This document shows, piece by piece, positions 57,590 through 64,000 of a stretch of 64,000 bases of DNA. Origin of the DNA: Heliocidaris erythrogramma (lineage: Eukaryota > Echinodermata > Echinoidea > Camarodonta > Echinometridae); NCBI GenBank assembly GCA_025617745.1, contig CM046854.1, positions 60,903,606 to 60,967,605 of the forward strand, read 5' to 3'. The notes below the pieces were generated by a model. The model worked only from the letters and a program-made list of their open reading frames with translations, was not told the DNA's origin and did no database searches. The position numbers and the translations under genes are program-made. Numbering within the stretch: the stretch's first letter is position 1; each line of letters opens with the position of its first letter.

Positions 57590-58353
57590 TCAAAAATTCA
57601 CCATCCCTCTAAGCCTATGGATGTCGTCTCTGTTCGCTGGAGGCGGCATCTTCATTATGGCATCAACCTCTGAGGGATCTAGTTTCAGTCCACAATCTGT
57701 GATGATATGTCCCAAGAATGGTACGTATTTGACATACAACCTGGACTTCTCAGTGTTGAGGATCATCACAAGGTCCTGGCATCGTTTGAGCAGTTGGTGG
57801 AGTCGATGAGCATGCTCGTTTGAGTTCAAATGGGAGTTTCTCCACTTATATCTGCCTCAAGGAGTGGAAAAGTAGTTAGCTTGCTGGACTCTTCATCAAG
57901 AGGGCAGTGAAGATACCCATCTTTTAGATCGCAGATGGAGAATGTTGTTGCTTTCGTCAAGCAGGGCAGAATGTCATCAAGTACAAGAAATGTGTAGTGC
58001 TCCCTCTTCAGGGCTTCCTTGAGTGGTCTAGGATCAATGCATATTCTGACCTTTGCGGACTTCTTTTGAGCAACAGACATCTGACTCATCCAGTCAGTCG
58101 ATACATCGACTTCCCCTTGATCTTTTAGTTGATCAAGTTTGCCCTTAACAGCCTCCTTCAGAGATTCAGGAACTGTCCTAGCTGGTCTAATGACTGGTTG
58201 AGTGTCTTTATTGACAGTCAAGTGCACTGGAGTGCCTGGCAGGATGTCAGTCTGAGATGTCGAGAATACATCAGGGTACTCCTTCGCGAAGTCGGTAGTG
58301 CTAGCTGCATTGACTTGCTCAAAACTGTCGTAGTTGAGGGTGACAAGCTTCAA
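57590..58353 (-). pseudogene. Ty3/gypsy reverse transcriptase remnant
   Basis: The frame 58353-57850 contains the N-terminal RT half: PGTPVHLTVNKDTQPVIRPA, then KVRICIDPRPLKEALKREHY, LDDILPCLT and FSICDLKDGYLHCPLDEESS (motif A region). Near 57850 the frame breaks at a remnant of the GRYKW block, and sequence jumps directly to NSNEHAHRLHQLLKRCQDLV. So about 50-60 residues, including the YxDD catalytic box, are missing. It then continues with FLGHIITDCGLKLDPSEVDA and LRGMVNF, and stops resembling gypsy after that. Confidence 0.85.
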
Positions 58354-58426
58354 CTGTTATGCCGCCTTCTTTTGTAGTGGGGTAAGGTCTCCTTCAACAA
58401 TCACGAAATCAACTTTATATTTCAGT

Positions 58427-58669
58427 TCAGTCATAGGGTTGACTGTCTTGACCTTGCATATCCCTATGGACTGGGAAGATGTCTTGTTCCACATTAATTT
58501 GTAGATGTACTACCTCAGGAAGTATTACGTGAGTGGATCTGATATATTTTCTTAGCAGGAAGTTAACAGTGGAACCACAGTCTATCTGGAACTTGACCTG
58601 CTGATCATGGAGTTTCATCATATAGTATACTGGTCCTCTGTCTATCTGGACTACATTTACATCACTCAC
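58427..58669 (-). pseudogene. Ty3/gypsy aspartic protease remnant
   Basis: An 80-codon frame containing VKFQIDCGSTVNFLLRKYI. The active-site triad of this family is normally D-T/S-G, and here it reads D-C-G, probably inactivating. It lies between the zinc knuckle and RT, as expected. The frames on both sides are disconnected by stops. Confidence 0.7.
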
Positions 58670-58697
58670 GGTGTTGACGCTTTCACAAGATGATGTG

Positions 58698-58979
58698 TCA
58701 GAAGCATGTCTCGTTCTCTAGAACTCCATGAACTTTGTTAATTCCACATACCTTGGAAGCCCTGAAGTGATTCTTTCTTTGGCAGGCAGTGCATGTTTGC
58801 CCCCACGCTGCACACATTTCCTTCTCCAGAGGGTGAGTTCGGCAGCAGAATTTGCATTTCTTTGGTTCAAATGCATCCTTTCCTTTCTCTCTCTCTCTCT
58901 CTCTGCGTTTGTTTTCCAGCACCCTTCTGCATGTTTCTAGGTTTCTTCGAGAAGTGCTTATTACTGACTTTATGCACAA
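58698..58979 (-). pseudogene. Gag zinc-knuckle segment of the Ty3/gypsy element
   Basis: A 93-codon frame with CKFCCRTHPLEKEMCAAWG followed by CTACQRKNHFRASKVC. This is the double cysteine/histidine knuckle seen at the Gag/Pol boundary of many gypsy elements. A lysine/arginine-rich stretch precedes it. Confidence 0.75.
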
Positions 58980-59056
58980 TTTCCTCCTTCTTCAGTGCCT
59001 TCATCTGAGTAGTGTTAGCATCCACTGCTTAACAAATATCTATGGCTTTAGTGATG

Positions 59057-59552
59057 TCAAGGTCTTGAGTAGCCATCATTCTCTCTCATCCGGTCGTCTC
59101 GGACCCCTATTACGTTGCGGTCCGTAAGGAGTTTATCCTTCATGCACGAGCAAAATCCACAACTCTTACTCATTGTGCGTAGAACAGTTATGTATTGGTC
59201 AACAGACTCTCCTCCTTCTTGGTTTCGTTGATTGAACTGAAACCGTTCAAAGAACTCTCTCCTCTCTCCAAGGAAGTGTAGACCAAGTTTCACAAGGATT
59301 ATAGAGCATTTCTGGCTTTTCTCTTCGTTGACGAACTTCATGCCATTACATCACGAGCAGAGACATTGAGATTGTCAGGAGGGTGATGCTTCGCTTTATG
59401 AATGTACCGCCTCCTTGTACAGTGCGAGCAGCTGCGCTAGTAGGAGCAGAAACCTCCCCAGTTTGAGGAGCCTGTGCTCCTCCAAGTTCTCCATCACGGG
59501 ATGTTTGTACAGGTTTATCCGGCATGATGCAACAAGATAAGCAGCTATTCAC
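59057..59552 (-). pseudogene. Gag (capsid region) of the Ty3/gypsy element
   Basis: Two adjoining frames. The upper one (from 59552, MPDKPVQTSRDGE) covers a disordered N-terminus. The lower one (59341-59057) has RREFFERFQFNQRNQEGGES, VDQYITVLRTMSKSCGFC and LLTDRNVIGVRDDRMRE, the typical retrotransposon Gag pattern (F..R.Q..GE....Y...L..L...C......I.D....GI.D...RE). Frames are broken between the two pieces and again before the zinc knuckle. Confidence 0.8.
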
Positions 59553-59639
59553 ACAATAATCACGATTATAAAGTATTGATTAGTCACTTGACAGTTATAG
59601 ATGACTTTGAGTACCTTAACGTACAACACAGACTTACAT

Positions 59640-60300
59640 GTGTGGGGCTGACTCTCGCCCCCCCCCCCCCCCCACTCAGTATTATTTAGGGTACGCGTAT
59701 GCTTGTTCCCTCCCTTTGAAAGCACCCCCTATCTCAGGGTTGCCAAAATTTCTGAACCCCCCTATCGCGGGCTTTGCGCGGGCTTTTCCTGCCTTGGAGA
59801 CCCCCTAAATTCAGAACACTGCTCAATGTACCCCGTATCTCAGGTGAGCTCTCATTCCAACCCCATATCTCAGGACAGACACCATCCCCCCCCCCCCCCC
59901 CCAAGTAAGCTGTCATTACAATACCTTGGAAGAGATGGGGGCCAGTGTTTCTACTTTTCAAAATGAAATAATCCTGGCTGGATGAGCTATCAAAACTAGC
60001 AGGAATTTCAGGAATTTGATCCTGGGATCAATTTTTCAAGATATTTCATAAACCCCCCTTTTTTAATTTCTCAGGTGTCGAAGAGAGAGAGAGAGAGAAA
60101 AAAAAAACACCCTTTTTTAATGAAATCTGAGGGTGAAAGATAAAAAACACCCCCTTTTTTTACAATTCACGGGCCGGATTGTGTCTCCCCAAAAATACCC
60201 CTTTACCGGAGATTTTGGGAACACGCATGCGGTCCCTTCCACCTCCGAGTGGGGGGGGGGGGGGGGGGGGGGCTGACTGCAATCTTGTCCAGAAATGCAC
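59640..60300. repeat. C/G homopolymer-rich stretch in the element 5' leader
   Basis: Poly-C near 59659-59675 and 59887-59902, poly-G near 60250-60272, and repeated ccc.tatctcagg motifs (59727, 59830, 59865). This probably includes a small inserted element; boundaries are unresolved. Confidence 0.55.
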
Positions 60301-60409
60301 AAATTCAGAGGCAAAATTCACAATAGAGATTCAGAGTAGAACAAAAAGCATACCAGTCTGTCATCCTCATGAGCATAAAGTACTAAACACACCGCTGCGC
60401 ATGCCATCA

Positions 60410-60574
60410 TGTAAGCTTATTGTGTTCATGACGTGGTTTTCTTGACTCGAACATCAGAGGGCATGCACATATATGAGGAAGAAGTCTTTATTAAAGAGCG
60501 TGAGTGCGCCCTCTAACTAAATATACATTATAGTCTGTCAGTTGAATAAATCACATGAACAAGATACTGTTACA
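60410..60574 (-). repeat. 5' LTR of the Ty3/gypsy element
   Basis: 165 bp; starts TGTAAG and ends TGTTACA, followed by the CAACA target duplication. It differs from the 3' LTR by several substitutions and indels (for example a missing gtttttac block), so the insertion is not very recent. The bases just inside (minus strand tgatggcatgcgcagcgg) should hold the primer-binding site, but I could not assign the tRNA. Confidence 0.9.
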
Positions 60575-60579
60575 CAACA

Positions 60580-60935
60580 GAGTTCAGTAAAGTTCAATAG
60601 AGCTTAATGTCACATTTGTTTCTCACACTGATTTAAGACACAAGTTTAAAGGAAAGTCAAGTTCAGCAGGATATGATGAAAAAAAAATATTATGTGTGCT
60701 CCAAACTTCGAAGAATTATTCTAGCAAAATACATGCCCACACACAGCTTATTGCCAACTACCCGCCAAAATATGGTTATCACAGCAGATCCTCAAAACCT
60801 TGATGGGCCTTAAGAGCTCTCATTGTTCCTTACATCGGGTTCTAGCAAAGCTTTGTGCACTCTGCTGTCTCGGCTCATCCGTGGGCTGTAATTTCTGTGG
60901 CCATGGTGGCCAAAACATATACAGCTAAGACATAT
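60580..60935 (-). repeat. Segmental duplication copy 2, 5' flank
   Basis: Homologous to 11055-11430 (gtcaagttcagcag, tactccgaacttcga, ccgccaaaatatggttat, gagctctcattgtt.c.tacatcggg, ggccaaaacat). It has been displaced from the gene by the LTR element. Confidence 0.85.
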
Positions 60936-61189
60936 CACACGCTATACAGTGAAAATGATAATACAGATGTAAAATAATGATGTGAATAACAGGAAAGCCA
61001 AGAGGCCGCACGGCATCTCTAGAACAGTCATTTTCAAACACCTCAACATCTTCGACACCTATATCGGCAAGGGTGCCGATCTTGGTGGGGGGGGGGGGGG
61101 TCGCAAGGGGGCAGTCCTCCCCCCCCCCCCTATTAAATATTGGGGGGAGGAAACATATCGTTATGCCCTCCCATTAAATCCGGAGGTGT
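60936..61189. other. No gene seen; poly-G/poly-C stretch
   Basis: Poly-G at about 61085-61099 and poly-C at about 61119-61130 flank a short piece and resemble the interior of the hAT MITE. Confidence 0.4.
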
Positions 61190-61890
61190 AAAATAAAATA
61201 AGGAAAAATGATGATGGAAAACTTTGGGAAATGAAACCGTATTGTATGACACGATCAGACTTCAATTTCGCCGAGCGCTCCGCGCGCAAATTCTCTAATT
61301 TGTCCTGCTTCATGTAACCGTGGAGAGCTGGTAATTAAGAAGCATTATCTCTTTCAGTGCCGATGTCACATGTACGTGACAGATAGACTTGTCATTTTCA
61401 TTCACTATTTATTCGACCATAGGAAAGGTATTGTGGTCAATGTATATCAAAATTCTGAGCACAAATCAAGCATTCTAAATATATGATTATAATTGCAGAT
61501 TTTTAAAAAGATATTACCTTATTTCAACATTAAACAATAGTAAACAAATGAGAAACCAACAAATAATGGACAAAATAGAAACTCAAATGTAATTTTCAAT
61601 CATTCTTATGCTTAAAGTTCGGTAAAGTAATAATGTTTGGTATCATAAGAAATGGTAAGAAATTTTTTACAAGGTTGTACACAATATTTTGTGAAATAAT
61701 AGATGGTTTAATAATGAAGTGCAGACATTAAAAGTAAGCATTGATCACATTTTGGTAAAATTTTGAGGAGAGCTAAACCCATTGGCAGAGTAGGAATTAA
61801 AAGAATCATGAAGGGTATTATATACCTTCATTGCCATTCCGAAAAACGGATCAATCACCCGGGTAACGATAGTCAGAAATATAATAAAAT
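61190..61890 (+). repeat. Diverged duplication, copy 1 (copy 2 at 63480-63740)
   Basis: Shared blocks: cga.cagacttcaatttcgccg, catgtaaccgtggaga.gctgg.aattaaga, atcatgaagggta.tat and ccgaaaaacg..tcaa. Copy 1 has several hundred extra bases between blocks two and three. No gene is recognised inside (79-codon minus ORF at 61745 only). Confidence 0.65.
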
Positions 61891-62139
61891 CAGGGTCATT
61901 ACCCTCGTTCAAATGTTTTGAAAGGAGGCCCTCATGGTACGGGCTTATTGTCATGGGTTCAATGACTTGGTTGCAAATAATCACAACAGTGATCTTTTTT
62001 TCGTTCTCTTTTTGATGATGTATCTGTTTCTGGAAGTATCATTTTGGTTTACTTGTACTTCATTCCACTATTCCCATTCTTTTTTTCCTATACTTTCTTT
62101 ATGGTTTGTTGTTGATATTTTAGTAATTTTCTTCTTATT

Positions 62140-62270
62140 ATTATTCTTATTCGTCACCTTCATTTTCTTCTTCTTCTTTTTCTTCTTCTTCTGCTTCTTT
62201 TTTTCTTCTTCTTCTTCTCTTCCATCTCCATCTTAGTTTTACTCTTCCCCCTCCCCCCCCCCCCCTCCTC
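62140..62270 (+). repeat. (TTC)n-type tract and poly-C
   Basis: ttcttcttcttttt repeats run into a poly-C run at about 62254-62265. Low-complexity ORFs on both strands are shadows. Confidence 0.9.
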
Positions 62271-62427
62271 CTCGTGATAATTATCATAATTAGGGGGTTA
62301 CCAAACGAACCAAACCAAACTGTAACATTTCTGTCCAAACATGATACCTCGATGACTACTGCCCTCATACGATTGTTAGGTTAGACTAAGCTCATCGAGG
62401 GGGAGAGACAATAAAGCAGAGGGGAAG

Positions 62428-62720
62428 ATTGATTGATTGATTGATTTTATTCAGATTTCACATTTACATGAAATTACAACAATATGTACAAATTACAAAC
62501 ACTACAAAAACAGAGAATACATGGATATGACATAGAAAGATGACAAAAGGATATGTGGAGGGATCTACTAAAAAGCTTAGCTTGTGTGATGTAGACCCCC
62601 TAATCGATTAATGATACAATAATATATGTTTAAAAAATGATTTTCGTTTAATTAATCAAAGTAATTGTTTGAGAGGGAGAAAACTACTATACAGTTGAGC
62701 TAACATTACCAAATAAGATT
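62428..62720 (-). mobile_element. Possible LINE 3' end in minus orientation
   Basis: gattgattgattgatttta at the left edge reads on the minus strand as an AATC repeat tail after a non-coding stretch, the way CR1-like LINEs end. No RT sequence is attached. Low certainty. Confidence 0.35.
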
Positions 62721-63479
62721 GGTGAAATAAAAGTGATTTCAGTTGGCCAAATAGTGGTCTATGATGATGATGTAATCGTAAACTTTTCTGCCTTTTATTT
62801 GTGAAAATTCGGCTCCTTTGGAAGTTTGATTAGTGTAGGAATTCATTATACTTTATAAACTGAATTTTCCACATTTTTTTGGTTTGTTTGTTTGGTTTGT
62901 TTTTTGTTTTTTTTTTGGTTTTTTGTTGTTGTTGTTGTTGTTGTTTTTTTTTTGGGGGGGGGCTGTTTCTTAATTCTTTCTGTGCTTCAATTGTTTGTTT
63001 GTTTTTTTATTGTGGGGATTGATGTTCGATGAGACAAGTTGGAGGGGAGGAACATGTAACTGGTAGAATGTAAAAAAGGGGGGGGGGGGTTCGGCCACTA
63101 AATCATATTTAAGAACTCTTCATTTAAATTTACTCTAATTCTACTTTTTACTAATATCATGGAAGCATATACTAGAGTAAACTTGCTTTTGCGACAGCCA
63201 CTCAAAATGAAAACAATATATAGGGTTAGGGTTGGGGTTAGTCTTTAGGGTTTACCTAACCGCACATTTGGGTGCATTGCTGTCGCATAAATCATTCCTA
63301 TTATCAACAACTAAATTGACATGAATGGGGAGAATGACCCTCATACCGTTGGGAACGTGTTATTTTATATCGCCTCAAATATATTATTCATTCCCTTAGG
63401 ACAGACTAAACAGATCTGTATACATCATTCGGAGGAGGTGAGGTGTAGTAGATCACGTCACTTAGGAATATCAGTTGCC
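62721..63479. other. No gene seen; poly-T/GTT tracts and telomere-like motif
   Basis: (GTT)n and poly-T at about 62897-62952, poly-G runs near 62953 and 63078, and a short tagggttagggttggggttag at 63223-63243. Confidence 0.5.
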
Positions 63480-63740
63480 ACGGTGTAAAGAAGGAAATAA
63501 AACCTTCCAATTTAATACGAAATGTATTAAACGATCATACTTCAATTTCGCCGTGTTATTTTTGCGCCCAAATTCGCTCCCCTGCCGCATGTAACCGTGG
63601 AGAAGCTGGAAATTAAGAGGGGTTAAAAATCATGAAGGGTACTATTAGGCTGTGTTGCCCCCTCCCCCCCCCCCCCCCCCCCATCCGAAAAACGCGTCAA
63701 CCCCCTGTATACCGGCATTATCGTTCTGCCAGCAATAGTT
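63480..63740 (+). repeat. Diverged duplication, copy 2 (copy 1 at 61190-61890)
   Basis: Same block order as copy 1 in compact form, with a poly-C run at about 63663-63682 inserted before the ccgaaaaacg block. Confidence 0.65.
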
Positions 63741-64000
63741 AAGAGAATAGCAATGCACCTGAAGATGATTAGCACACGTCCAGAATTGGATTATTTTGAT
63801 ATAGACGATTTTCGATAATTGTTTAATAATCCGCCCCCCTTAAAAAAAAAAAAAAATCTACTTGTTTTTGGCACCCTTCCAGTTGGTATATAAACATAGT
63901 GCTATCATAACCCCACTCTTTGTTGATCCACTTACGAAGATTATGGATGAATGTAAGCATGATAATATTAGATACCATTACAAATGTATTCCGTTTTTAT
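63741..64000. other. No gene seen
   Basis: AT-rich with an A-run near 63842-63856. Confidence 0.5.

Larger units (their letters stand above)
54706..60574 (-). mobile_element. Ty3/gypsy LTR retrotransposon, inactive
   Basis: A 5.87-kb element in minus orientation, with paired LTRs (54706-54887 and 60410-60574) and a perfect 5-bp target duplication CAACA (54701-54705, 60575-60579). The polypurine tract aaaaagggcgga directly precedes the 3' LTR. The order on the minus strand is gag, zinc knuckle, protease, RT, as in Ty3/gypsy. The RT is missing its YxDD region, and no RNase H or integrase was found in the 2.7 kb before the 3' LTR. That stretch instead holds unrelated insertions. Without those functions it is dead. 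Confidence 0.9.

Noticed and set aside
58852..59127. Plus-strand ORFs over 58.7-59.1 kb
   Set aside because: Antisense shadows of the minus-strand Gag/zinc-knuckle region, partly driven by a ctctctct run.
63223..63243. tagggttagggttggggttag as an interstitial telomere
   Set aside because: Only two to three degenerate units; too short to claim a telomeric origin.

Overview
This is an AT-rich eukaryotic genomic window (roughly one third G+C by eye) with very low gene density. The only host-type protein-coding sequences I recognise are two single-coding-exon alpha-1,3-fucosyltransferase (GT10) genes on the minus strand. Everything else that can be named is transposon-derived: APE-type non-LTR retrotransposons, one Ty3/gypsy LTR element with paired LTRs and target-site duplication, tRNA-derived SINEs, and many short inverted-repeat DNA elements with TA, TTAA or 8-bp target duplications. 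Minisatellites and long homopolymer (poly-G/C, poly-T) tracts are also abundant. The element mix and the fucosyltransferase type suggest a marine invertebrate deuterostome, perhaps an echinoderm such as a sea urchin. This is an inference from family resemblance, not an identification.

Layout. 1-6.4 kb: a 2.2-kb tandem repeat (two full units and partial ones), each carrying a long-terminal-inverted-repeat element; one unit holds a nested pair of palindromic elements (one inside the other, each with TA duplications), the inner one with a tRNA-like core. 7.4-7.95 kb: decayed LINE tail. 8-11.4 kb: first copy of a segmental duplication carrying a fucosyltransferase pseudogene broken by one 1-bp deletion. 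11.4-15 kb: a hAT-type MITE with a perfect 8-bp duplication, a purine-rich minisatellite, a SINE and a TTAA MITE. 15.0-19.9 kb: a 4.9-kb foldback whose arms are tandem 166-181-bp units, with another mobile element and a dead LINE in its centre. 20-24.5 kb: purine-rich tracts, a dead LINE and a 90-130-bp tandem array. 24.6-31.8 kb: piggyBac-like remnants flanking a nearly full-length LINE that is itself interrupted by a 5'-truncated L2/CR1-like LINE. 31.8-38.7 kb: hairpins, X-box-like motifs, a mariner-like MITE with internal triplication, and a second SINE. 39.9-40.8 kb: a palindromic minisatellite. 42.5-44.4 kb: a 5'-truncated LINE with an intact RT ORF and unusually long flanking direct repeats. 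47.6-51.3 kb: two more LINE remnants, one with an in-frame RT duplication. 51.3-60.9 kb: second copy of the fucosyltransferase duplication, with an intact ORF, split by a foldback element and by the Ty3/gypsy element. 61-64 kb: low-copy repeats, microsatellites and no recognisable gene.

How parts relate. The two fucosyltransferase loci share coding sequence, a conserved 3' splice acceptor just before the start codon, and 5' and 3' flanks. They differ by lineage-specific insertions, which provide clean empty-site/filled-site comparisons for several mobile elements. The intact copy would encode a Golgi type II membrane enzyme adding fucose to glycans. All coding assignments come from reading translations and motif order; no database search was possible.
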